Notes under the pieces: generated by a model | Databases searched by the model: none | What the model saw: the letters and a program-made list of their open reading frames with translations, nothing else | Told to the model about the DNA's origin: nothing | Part shown: piece by piece, positions 1 through 9,993 of the stretch | Numbering within the stretch: the stretch's first letter is position 1 | Layout of the letters: every line of letters begins with the position of its first letter | Made by a program: the position numbers and the translations under genes | From: Cyclostephanos tholiformis | Taxonomy: Eukaryota > Bacillariophyta > Thalassiosirophyceae > Thalassiosirales > Thalassiosiraceae | Direction: 5' to 3' | Assembly: GCA_036939975.1 (NCBI GenBank) | Contig: JALLPB010000181.1 | Coordinates: 1 to 21,071 of the forward strand | Length of the DNA stretch: 21,071 bases

Positions 1-397
1 CCTACGTAGAAAACCTACGGAGGGATAGTTTTTTGTTCCCGCCAGAAGGCAAATAAGGGTTAAGCTGTTAACACTTATCAAAAAGGTTTCAATGATGATA
101 TAGGCCAATTTCCATCAATGAAACAAGTCTTGTGAAAAGCACAAGCCATGTCATATTCCCTCAACTCCAATAAGAAAATTGCCAACAAAGACGGCATGGT
201 GTATGATATGATGATTGAGTTAAAAGGTCAGGTACATAAATACCTTGTATTAAAAGAGAACAGAAGCAATGATGTATCTTTCCTTAAAATCTTAACCCCC
301 CAAAGTGCCCTACATAAATAACTGCTCAGTAGCTTGACATTGCAGTTTGCACGGCATCAAATGCCTTGATTGCTTCACCTTTTTCTCATTTATTTAT
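1..397. other. Left-edge AT-rich non-coding region with terminal repeat
   Basis: This stretch lies downstream of the STEAP-like gene (minus strand). Bases 1-12 (CCTACGTAGAAA) and 60-71 (TTAAGCTGTTAA) recur in inverted orientation at the right end of the window. An imperfect hairpin (12-bp arms at 86-97 and 113-124, one mismatch) is present. A 57-codon open frame on the plus strand runs from ATG 148 to TAA 321, with an in-frame stop just upstream; its product resembles nothing I recognise and it may be chance. Overlapping AATAAA motifs on the minus strand (389-398) sit right at the stop of the STEAP-like gene. Confidence 0.5.
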
Positions 398-2521
398 TCA
401 GGGCCTGTTGATTTCTTGTACTCCAACAATGACGGCAGTCTGGGACTCAAAACGCTCGCCTGAGTTCATGTCATACAAATAGTCCTCAAAATCTTGGATG
501 GAGTTGCATGCAGAGGCACTGGACTGATGGAAGGTCTCACCCAAGGTTTCGAAATTTGATTCTAACTTGTAGACATGAGCAGCTATCTTGTTGTATTCTA
601 TGCTGGCAACATTCACGATTGAGTGCTTCCAAAGGAGATCACCGGAACAGACCTTCTTGGTACCAAACAATGTCATGACATGGTGCACAACAAGAATGGC
701 AGCACTGAACATGGTCGAGAGGAATGAGATTGTAGGCATGCCTTTGTAATACTGCGGGTTGAATGCAGTGTAAAAATCGATTGATCCAAAGGCAATGACA
801 TGAATAGTGGAAAACCAGATTGCAATTGGTGACACATATGTATACAATGGCTTAAGGCGGATCCACGACGCCTTGCCCATGATTGAACGCATTGCTACTA
901 CCCAAAGTAGTCCTGAACCGATAGCAGCAGTGACCATAGAGACTTCAAAGTTCCATCCTAACCGCCCGCCAAATTTTCCTTCTTCGTGGTTGAACCACTT
1001 AGTCTTGTAAGCAACGTCACAAATGATAACCCCTAAGAAACTATGGATGAAGGCGAAGACGAAGCCAACACATCCAGTCTCTCCCTTGAGGGTCACCTAT
1101 TAATTTTATCAATTGTATCAGCAACGAAGTATTGAGTGTCATGGTTTGATGAGGAAAGTTTCAGCTTTCACAGAGTAATTGCATCGGTACTCACCATGTC
1201 AACCAAGCTTGCCTTCACCCAATTTGTGCGGGGCTGACACAAGGGGTGAGGTGACTGACTGAGGTACATAGAGCCGGTAGGCCAGCGGTGCATGAAGAAC
1301 ATGTTCCTTGCAATAATCCAGAGGATCCAGCAGCACGAAAAAATAATTGATGCTGGGATCATTATCAGAGAGCAAAAGAGGGTAACCTATATAGAAAGTT
1401 GTTAAGGCAAAACAAGGGTTGATTGAATTTTTTTGTGAGATGGGTCAGTTTGGATGGGACGACGTCTTAACTTTCTTGTCTTACAATCTTCTGGAGATAA
1501 CCAATATTCGACCACTTTTGGTAGATTGAGTTTAGGGTGAGAAGATTTCCAGCAAATGGAGATACGACCATCATCGAAAGAGCAGTCCACGCAATAGCCT
1601 TGTCCACTAGGTACATGGGAATATTCACATGTGGCTCCTTTCCACAGAGGCTCTTGTCGTAACGGATGATCGCGTACATTGTCGTGAAGAAAAATATGGC
1701 AAAGCCCAAAATAACCCCATCATTCCTGGGAAATAGAAAATAGTGAGACGAGAGAGTCTTCCGAAGGGAAACAACAGGCTAAAGACGGAGCTTTCATTTT
1801 CTCCTTCGGGATTCTCACCAGCAATCAATGCCCGATCGCTCGTGGATCCTTGTTCGAGCTTCTTCTACGAGATCAGCATGTGGTCCAGCAGACTTGAGCG
1901 GAAGGTTGGGAATATTCAGCCTTAGATTTTGACCGGGATGAGAGCCGTAGACGAGGCCATCTATAAACAATTAAGATCAGTCGCCAGAGTACATTAGTGA
2001 AAGTCTATCGGCGTATTATATTCACGTGAAATAGCACCACATATGGACTTACCTGTGTTGCCTACTACCCCCGATGCGTCGAGGCTTCCAACTTCGGTGA
2101 TCTTCCAGACCTTGAAGAGCGAGGATCCAGTTTTGGAGGCTTGGGCATTAAGAGCGACACATAGATCGATTGTACCAGTCACGTCGGATTTCTCAAGCGC
2201 TGGATCGGGATTGGAGAAATCGACGAATTCGAGGGTGGGTCCCGATGACAGCGTGGTGGCGAGTTGAATTGCCGAAGACAGTTTTCCGGCATGCTCAGAA
2301 AGCTTTTTACCGCAATATACGACAAACGCTGCGTTTCGAAGCTCATCGGCCATCTCAGAGACGGAGAGCGACATAAAACTTGTGCCGGAAACTTGAACGA
2401 CTTTGCACAACGCACGAGTTCCATCCTCATTCTCGACGAATCCCCCGCGGAGACCCTGGACAATGGCATTGCCAAAACGGCCCTTGCCGATCACGATGAT
2501 TTTGTTGCTGTGGTATTTCAT
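398..2521 (-). CDS. STEAP-family metalloreductase (five exons)
   Basis: A probable NADPH-dependent ferric/cupric reductase. Exons on the minus strand are 2521-2053, 1960-1819, 1725-1485, 1386-1195 and 1096-398; all four introns (92-98 bp) are GT-AG and phases match, giving 580 aa. Residues 7-24 form a Rossmann strand with the motif G12-x-G14-x-x-G17 (VIGKGRFGNA), as in STEAP2-4 and F420:NADP oxidoreductases, followed by the motif VDFSNPD. From about residue 205 there are six hydrophobic helices. The helix starting GCVGFVFAFIH and the helix ending WFSTIH carry H366 and H447, which align by eye with the two haem-b ligands of STEAP proteins. The substrate (Fe or Cu) cannot be decided from sequence. 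It is expected in the plasma membrane or endosomes with the nucleotide domain in the cytosol. It diverges from the cupredoxin/DUF305 gene at 3512, which suggests a role in copper handling. The family call is firm; the substrate is inferred. Confidence 0.85.
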
Positions 2522-3511
2522 GCCAGATTCGAAAAGGTTATGAGAGTGGTTGCATCAATGTTGCGTCATTTATGCTCTCTTTTTTTAGTCTTTCAGCGAT
2601 ACTTTTTCTGGTGGATGTAAACCGCATTGGATTACCTTCAGACGTTTCGGACACCTCTTGGAGGTCGGAGGAAAGCACAAGCCCAAGAAGTTAAAGCACA
2701 GAAATAGCTCATGCCGGTTTGAGGAGTGGCGTGTGTGCGTGAGGTTCAGAGTTGCGTCATTTTTTCTTTTAACTTTCTTCGGCTGTTGAGCAATTTCCGG
2801 TGGATGTTATTTTTTAAGAGCATGAGCTGAGCACTCAATACTCGCTCCTTCAGCAGCAGCATTGGATTTTTAAGACAAATAATTCAGCGTGGAGAAATAT
2901 ACCTAATTTCATTTGTCAGTTTTCGTGTTTCTCATAGGGATTTACTTGTCGACAAATTCATGCCCGACCCCTTGGACACTTAAGCACTTGCAGTGGGACG
3001 TGGTACTAACAACATAGTGCAATTTTTTCCCCATGGGGGGTTATTTCTAGAAGGCGACTACAACATGGTGTTTCACGGATTTCATTCTTTTTGTAAGTAA
3101 TAGTAGTAACTAGTACTTTAGTTATTAATATTTCGTAACGTTAGAAAAGTGCTGTCGGCACGTGTGGGAAGCGTGCTCGCAGATGACACATAGCACCAAT
3201 CCACCGTCGCAACGACTCAAAAGTGATGTATTGGCTCACTTTTTTTCTCCTCTGCCCGTGCCAAGCACTCGAGTGATGAGAGTTTTCTCCTCTGCCCGTG
3301 CCAAGCACTCGAGTGATGAGAGATGCGCGTCGGTGGGAGAGGATGATGAAAATGTCACCAAGGATAGAGATTGCATCGACCACACGACGATATATCTCTC
3401 TCCTCTTTGCAACAACTTCACGTGCCGCAGGGGGGACCATAAAAGTCGATTCCCGTCATCAAAAAACGAACATCTACACACAACCTCTTCGGCCACAAGT
3501 CGTCTCCAACC
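2522..3511. promoter_or_regulatory. Shared 990-bp divergent upstream region
   Basis: This is the only DNA between the STEAP-like gene (minus) and the cupredoxin/DUF305 gene (plus), so it should hold both promoters and 5' UTRs. A TATA-like TATATC lies at 3391-3396, about 120 bp before the plus-strand ATG, followed by a pyrimidine-rich tract. A perfect 40-bp tandem duplication lies at 3243-3322. The core GTAC, which in the green alga Chlamydomonas is the heart of copper-response elements, occurs at 3003-3006 and 3113-3116, but two copies are about what chance predicts here. No gene is visible inside. Confidence 0.5.
3243..3322. repeat. Perfect 40-bp tandem duplication
   Basis: Two identical adjacent copies, 3243-3282 and 3283-3322. 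Each starts TTTTCTCCTCTGCCCGTGCC and contains CACTCGAGTG, a 10-bp palindrome. It lies about 190 bp upstream of the start codon of the cupredoxin/DUF305 gene, so the palindrome could be a duplicated regulatory site. The absence of any difference between the copies points to a recent event, or to an assembly artefact. Confidence 0.9.
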
Positions 3512-6447
3512 ATGAAGAATGAAATCGGCGACATCGAGGACATGAAATCCAATCCGTCCTCCAATTCCGCCATCGCGAATCGCAAGAAGTTGTTCGCGGT
3601 CGGACTAGGGACGTTCCTCGCCGTGGTCGCCCTCGGTTTGTATATCGGCCTTTGGGTCGGCCTCGGCGGTAAAGCGGGTGAGTTTTTCGCCGTCGCGTGT
3701 ACTAGTACCATCTTTTGCCTTTTGCGCATGGATTTCATTGTCCCTCTCACAATGTCATCCGGCGACACGCCAACCTCGATGCAAAAATGCACACGACCCC
3801 CCCCACCCACCCTCGCTCAGGAGTTGTCTGGAACGGGTGCAATGCCCCCTGCGACGACGTCACCGGCATTTGCACGTACACGGTCCGAGTGGATCTACAC
3901 GCGTCCGAGTTCGGTATGTATAACTTCGTCGAATGTCCCGATGCCGGCAATATGCCCGACATCGGCATGGAAGTCGGCAGGACGTATCGCTTCGTCCAGG
4001 CGGACATTACCAACTACTTCCATCCACTCGGATTCGCGTACGGATCGGACGGGGCGCTATCCGGCAACAGGGAAATCGAAGATACATCGTTGCTATCGTA
4101 CCAATTGAATGGCGAGGTCATATCGATGGAGGGAGAGTACGTGCCGCAGTTCGGTCATCCCATCGAGGAATGGGCGACGAACGGCGAGTATTACGGTGGG
4201 TGTTTTCGTTGTATTATAAATTTGCCGGCCTCGTCGTTCGTGTGGCTTGATGCTCGACTCAATCGGTATCCTCCATCTGCATGATTTTTTTTTAGTCGAC
4301 GTTACCCTTCCCGTCAACTTCAAACACGCGAGGGATCGGGATCTCTTCTACTTCTGTCACATCCATCGCTATTTAGGCGGTCGGATCAAGATCACGCGCA
4401 AGGGCCGACTCCTCCATCCGGCGAACCTCCCCCCCATCGCGACGTCGCCCCCCATGCCGTCCTCGTACGATAGGGAATGCGGCACCTTCGGCCTTGTCGT
4501 CCAAGGCGAAATGACGTGGCACCACAACATGCCGGGCGATTTCAGGACCCCTCACCCGGAATGTCCCGTTACCTTCGTGTGCGAGGAGGGAAAGTCCAGG
4601 TTCGCCACCTGCCTCGATGCCATCAATTGTCACATGTTCAACGGAATGACCACGAACGAACATCACGGCGAAAAGGCGCTGTTCATTCATCAGATGATCC
4701 CCCAGTGAGTTAACCCTTTTTTTCTACCACGACGATGTTGTTTGTCCACATTTTGCACTCTCATGCGCTACGATTATCCTTATCGAAAAGTCATCAAAAT
4801 GCCGTCAACATGGCCAAGTCGCTCATGTCAACTTGGGATTACGAGTGCGATATCGGGGATCCTTCCGTGGACCAGGCCACCATCGAATGCACCATGACCA
4901 ATCTACTGCACAGCATAGTTAACGGACAGAACGCCCAGGTACAGACGATGAGGGACCTGTTGGAGAGCAACGGCTGGCCAGAGTTCGATAATTGCGATCG
5001 GCCGGTGGAGGGCAGCGCAGTGAGCGTGGACGGCGTCAGCGAGTACATCGATATGGACGTCAGCAGATACGACGAGTCGCCAACGAATAGCAGTAAGTAC
5101 TATTGTATTACGCATATTCGATGCCTCGTCCTTACAACCGATAACGGATCACAAATGGCGTTGTACTCGCAACATCTTCGTCTTCTCCCAACCAGCTGGT
5201 GTCACGACTGCATCCGCTAACACAACAGAGCAAGATACCGGATCATCTGTTGTTGTCAACGAGACTGAAATCTGTCGCGCCTCCTGCTCTAATGAAACCG
5301 GCGCGGAAGTATGCACATTCACGGCCAAGTTTGATATTTTTGCATCTGATCTTGGTGCGTGTTACTGGATGATCGATCAAAATGAGTTGCAGATGCTGCT
5401 CGCATTTTATATTTTTTGTGGTGTATCTAACTGCCTTCGCGCATCATTTGGATTCACTTCTTTTTACTAAGGCGCTTTCTACTTCGACGAATGTGGCATC
5501 GATAACCCCTTCCCCACAATCGGGATTGAGGTAGGCAAAACGTACGTTTTCGTTCAAGAGGACATTACTAATTGGTATCATCCACTGGGTTTTTCTTACC
5601 ACCCCGATGGCGCACACGCGGACATGCCAGAGGTCGAGGAGGGTGACTACTTGAGATACATGATGAATGGCGAGATTGTGGACCTCGAGGTTGCGTACAA
5701 ACCACTATTTTTCCATTCGCCTGGTAAGATACGACTTCGACAACTCCTGCCTCTTCCCATAGTTTGGACCTACTTGGCTCATAAAAACATTGCGTGTTGT
5801 GACCTTCCTGAATTCAAGATCAATGGACTGGCTACGGCAAATTTTCAGTGGGGCTGAAGTTCGACAAGGATTACGATCAAGACCTATTCTACTTTTGTCA
5901 CATCCTCTATGCCATGTCCGGTAGGATCAAGCTGCTGACGAACGATGTGCCAATTCAGGCATCGAACACCCCGAACATTACCTACAGCCATCCCGAACCC
6001 AGTGATTATGACATGTCGTGTGGAACGTACGGCCTATCTCCATTTCAACTCCCCCATCCGGAATGCCCCGAGAGCTTCGTTTGCAACAAGACTTCAACGT
6101 TTTCCGGCTGCATAGAAACCATGAATTGTTTCATGATGGCAGGAATGACGACCCGTACAGCCAATGCCGAAGTATTCGGTGACGTTGAGTTATTCCTTCA
6201 CCAGATGATCCCGCATCACATAAATGCGGTCAACATGGCCAAGGCACTCCTTAAGACCGACACTGTCGACTGCCCAAGCTTGGTTCTTTCTGCCGGTAAA
6301 GATACTTCTGCTGACTGTTTACTTGAGGCGATGCTACGAGATATCATCGGTAGTCAGAACTACCAGATACAGATCATGTACAGGCTGTTGAACGATGGTG
6401 GATTCCCTAAAACGAATGATTGTGTTGTTGACATCGGTGCAGAATGA
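3512..6447 (+). CDS. Membrane-anchored double cupredoxin-DUF305 protein (seven exons)
   Basis: A probable copper-binding protein. Exons are 3512-3677, 3821-4195, 4296-4704, 4791-5092, 5196-5354, 5472-5723 and 5849-6447; all six introns are GT-AG with matching phase, giving 753 aa. Residues 1-55 carry one hydrophobic segment (about 27-53), which reads as a signal anchor. Two similar halves follow. Each has a cupredoxin-like domain with FHPLGF/YHPLGF (H123, H507) and YFCHI (C201, C571), a Cys-rich linker with PHPECP, and a DUF305 four-helix domain with HQMIPHH..AVNMA (H312/M314/H317/H318/M324 and H672/M674/H677/H678/M684). DUF305 includes bacterial copper-binding proteins such as CopM. The halves differ at the presumed copper site: CHIHRYL in the first, CHILYAM in the second. 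The first half is clearly GC-richer. Introns fall at similar places in both halves, as expected from duplication. The domain calls rest on motif recognition. Confidence 0.85.
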
Positions 6448-6824
6448 TTGCTTTTGGGGGGTTCAAAATATGAAGAAGTTCACTTTGCATATTATTGTTT
6501 ATTGTTTCTCAGGTTTATTTACGTAACATATTTACGTAACAAAATGTGAGTATTATGCTGACACCAAAGCTCTCAAATTCAATATCTTGCTTTACTGAGA
6601 GTCATTAATAAAAGACTACCAAGATTGGTTGGCATAGGCAATATGAGTACGAGCGTGGCGCCTGATAGTTGTCTCGAGGATAGCTTGAATTCGATGAGGG
6701 GTGGTGCTCAGAGCAATAATACATGGCGCGGTACCACTAATAACTCAACACACACGGCCAATTCATTGAGGTAACAAGCGAAGCCGATCAAAAAAGAAGA
6801 ATGGAAGGCTTTAGAGCTGCTGCT
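6448..6824. other. Convergent intergenic region (3' ends of two genes)
   Basis: An AT-rich gap between the stop codons of the plus-strand cupredoxin/DUF305 gene and the minus-strand LETM1 gene. It contains AATAAA on the plus strand at 6607-6612 and on the minus strand at 6514-6519, either of which might serve as a polyadenylation signal. Two copies of the palindrome TTACGTAA lie at 6519-6526 and 6532-6539 within an 11-bp direct repeat spaced 13 bp. No gene is seen. Confidence 0.4.
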
Positions 6825-9488
6825 TTAGTTGGATGGCATTTCAATCCTAGTATCCTGTTTCATCTTCTTCTTTTCATTCAGATCAGCAACTCTTGCACTT
6901 ATCATGTCATTTAAATCCTTTTCTCGTCCATCCTCTGCAAGCTTGACAATGGTGTTTGTTTCCGCCCATTGAGCCAGCTCAGCTATGCTGAATACGCCAT
7001 CCTTGTTGTGGTCCATATCTTCTGCGATTGCCACAGCTTCTTCTGCTGTCAACTCTCTCTTCAAGACAGTCTGAAGCACCTGTGCCATCTCTTCCATGGT
7101 CAATACGCCATCCCCATCCTTGTCCAGCAAGTGAAATTTACTCCCAATTTTGACCTCAACATGACTCAATTGTGTTTCGATCTTCCCAACCATTGATTCA
7201 ACTTTGGATTTTAAACGGTCTATTGCCTTCTGTAGCTTTTTGTCTCCAATAGGTTCATTATCGTGGCTTTCAATAGTTTGTTTTGATTCTGTGTCCACCA
7301 GCAAAATCTCCTTCGCTTCTACTTCACTCGCGTCATCAATTTCCTTGAATGTAATTACTGTTTCTTCCTGAGACTTGTCGCTTAATAGGGTATGTTTATC
7401 AGTATCCATAACAGTTTCACCTTGCATTTTATCTTTGATGCGTTTGAGCTCTTCTCGCTCACGGAGAACAGGGTCTGCCGAAGCAAGTTGAGATATGGCA
7501 TCAATTTCCTCTGTTGACAATTCAGTTTGATCATCTTCTTTAAGTTCGTATTCAATTGAACTAGCATCCAGAGTGGTAAGATCAGCAACGTCTGGTGGCG
7601 AACTGGCAGAATTGGAGGGTAGAACAAAACCATCTACTGACGTGTCCATTTCTTTGCTCGGCATGGACTCTATTTCCAGCAAAGGTTCCTTTTCATCTGT
7701 TTTGTCTTTCTCCACCTTTTCTTTGGCCGCCGCATCTCTCTCTTCTTGTTCTTCCTTGATCATTTCATTCTGATGCTCAAGAACTTCAAGCTGAATCTTC
7801 ATAACCTCCGTATTTTTTGACTTTTCTTCTGAAGATGCCATCTCCAATACAATTTCATTGAGAACCTCCTTATCGATTCCAGACATCGTGTCAGCTAATC
7901 CTATCACACCCTTCCCTGAATCAATTGAACTTGATTCCCCAGTTATCATTTCGTCATGTAGAAAAAATGTTCTGCTCATGATGAGGAGAGATATTGGCAC
8001 ATTCTTCTGTACGCTTAGATCCAGCCACTGCTGCAGCGCATTTCTGTAAGCAATCTTACTAAGGCCGATAGACCTCATCCCTCGTTCTCTGCAAGCTTCT
8101 CGTAGTTCCATCTTAGTAAGGGACTCAATACCTTCCCAAAGAATTCGTTGGTCGTCATCTTTCAATAAACGTATCCTATGCCGGAGTTGGAAACGAAGAA
8201 GATTATCATTGCCATATGGAGGGATGCCCATGTATTTACACATGTTAATCAGCTGCATTCGTCCCATGTTGTCCAGAGTTAAATTGTCTTCAAAGTACTT
8301 GGCAAACTTAATGATGACATCAGGTGGAATGGCTTCACCCGTTCGGGCTTTTTTCAAGAAATCAAGAAACGAAATTGCCGATGCTTCTTTTTCAGTCTCT
8401 ATCGATTCAGCATCCGAGGCATCGGCTGCATCGTATTTACGAATCTGAGCAAACTTTTTCTGCTCCTTTGCAAGTTCTGTTAAAGTACTAGAAAGAAATA
8501 AGAAATGTGGATTTGAATGACGAGATTCATTAGTCATAGAGATCCCACACAAGTAAATACTTTTTCTGACTCACTCTTGAAAGAAACCAGCCATACTAAT
8601 GCGCATTTGTAATTCGCCCTTCATCTTTTCCTCTTCCTTCAACGAATCTTGGAATGTGGACGGCAACATGTTGGGGAATATCTTGAGCGCAAATGGTAAA
8701 GCGAATTCCATGAAGGGGACCAAAACGAACACAGACATCGGAACAAGGCGGAACAAATCCGTGGTGGTTCTTAGTAATTGCTTCCTTTCCCTTCGTGACA
8801 AAGTACTACCACGAAGTGTCCTCCCCATCAAATGTCTTGCCGTCCGAACGTCTGCGGCAAGTAGTTTGCTCCCCATCCAGTAATGATGAGCTTCTTTGAT
8901 CGCGGCCTCCTTCAATTCAGCCAGTTTCTTCCGAAAGTCTTTAGGATTAGTGATGTAAAACCACAGAACTCCCGGGCTTTTTGCCAACAAAGAAAATATA
9001 CTCTTCAAAGCCCATTGTACTGCGTCTGTTACCTTTTTGACTGCGGAAGCTTCCCTCTTTTCTGGGGATGTTTTCGATACATACGACACACCTGATGATT
9101 TTTCTGATTCGTGGGAATACAAAGAAGATGCCGCCTTCGCATCCTTTGACGAAGATAGACCAATTTTTAATGTCCCTAATTTTCCAGCGTCAGCGGTTTC
9201 ATTATCGGGTCCTCCTGTCGATATTGATCTCACACTAAAGCACGAGGGAACGGTCTCTATCGGAGAGGACCTAAACGACGATGACAGACTGAGTAACGTC
9301 GTGTGGCGTAATAATCTCAAAGGATCGCCGATCTGGTGCTCAACGAAAGCTCTGCCGAAGGAGCGATGGGCGTAAAAATGCTCAAGCCCAGTACCGCGTT
9401 GATAATTTCGCAAGCAGAGCGCGGGGTAAACATTCCTCCCCGATTTTTTTCCGCAATGCTTTATTTTTATAGCCGTTAATGCAAGCAT
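6825..9488 (-). CDS. LETM1-family mitochondrial inner membrane cation/proton exchanger (two exons)
   Basis: LETM1 proteins exchange K+ or Ca2+ for H+ across the inner mitochondrial membrane and help maintain matrix volume. Exons are 9488-8575 and 8487-6825 with an 87-bp GT-AG intron (phase 2), giving 858 aa. The N terminus is basic and hydroxylated with almost no acid, fitting a mitochondrial presequence. Residues 245-279 hold the single transmembrane helix and the signature FPNMLPSTFQDSLKEEEK; the intron splits the next conserved stretch, FFQDTLTELAKEQ. About 356-483 is the LETM1 ribosome-binding-like domain. Next comes a Glu/Lys-rich coiled coil (about 538-576), a long acidic low-complexity linker, and two EF-hand loops: 760-771 (DKDGDGVLTMEE) and 797-808 (DHNKDGVFSIAE), both with Asp/Asn and Glu at calcium positions. 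Human LETM1 is usually described with one canonical EF-hand, so the paired arrangement is notable. The gene is tail-to-tail with the cupredoxin/DUF305 gene. Confidence 0.93.
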
Positions 9489-9993
9489 AGCAGAGGTGGG
9501 GGGAGGCGGGTATTAGGATTAGATCCCTGTTTCAGGTAAAGGAGGCCGGTTTGAGAGAGACTTGATTCCGATCGACAGATGTTGTTGATGGAGCGAGCGG
9601 AGAGTTAAGATAATAATAATATTATTACGATGACCAGAGCTGCGAAGTGAGATTTTATTTTTGGTTTCGTCCGCACCTGCACGAGGGATCTAGTACAGTT
9701 CAGAAAGCCTTGAGATTCAGCAAGCATTTATTTTGTCAGAAACCTGGGCTCGGTCATACTATAATTATTAATTCGACTCCTTTTGTGGGAAGGTCTCATG
9801 AGTGAAGCAAAAGATAGAATCGAGGTTTGCTGGGAAATTAATGATCATACATGAAAGTGGTCATACATGAAAGTGGACTGATAAACGCCATGAGTGATGA
9901 TGGATATATATAATTATTGCGAAGACTGTGCGCGAAAAATCACATCCCGCAGATACAGAACAAAAACATATCCGCGTGGGCAATAAATATTAA
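9489..9993. other. Intergenic region with small repeats
   Basis: It should contain the LETM1 promoter (minus strand) and the SRAP 3' end. Visible structure: an AT palindromic stretch near 9611-9627 (AATAATAATATTATTA) and a perfect 16-bp tandem duplication at 9845-9860 and 9861-9876 (TCATACATGAAAGTGG). The TATATATAATTATT tract near 9904-9917 has no gene start close by. No coding region is recognised. Confidence 0.4.

Noticed and set aside
1994..2052. Continuation of the first STEAP-like exon to a stop at 1994
   Set aside because: The donor GTAAGT at 2052-2047 and the acceptor at 1962-1961 join a phase-correct exon leading into the membrane domain; reading through would lose it.
3003..3116. 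GTAC copper-response cores in the divergent promoter
   Set aside because: Only two copies in about 990 bp, which chance explains, and such elements are established in a green alga rather than in this group.
4705..4790. Stop codon after HQMIPQ as a true end of the first half of the cupredoxin/DUF305 gene
   Set aside because: The stop lies within a GTGAGT donor; splicing to 4791 restores HQMIPHHQNAVNMA, which matches the second half.
8490..8552. Separate start for the second LETM1 open frame (MCGISM...)
   Set aside because: That stretch is intron sequence; the acceptor at 8489-8488 restores the conserved FFQDTLTELAKEQ segment.
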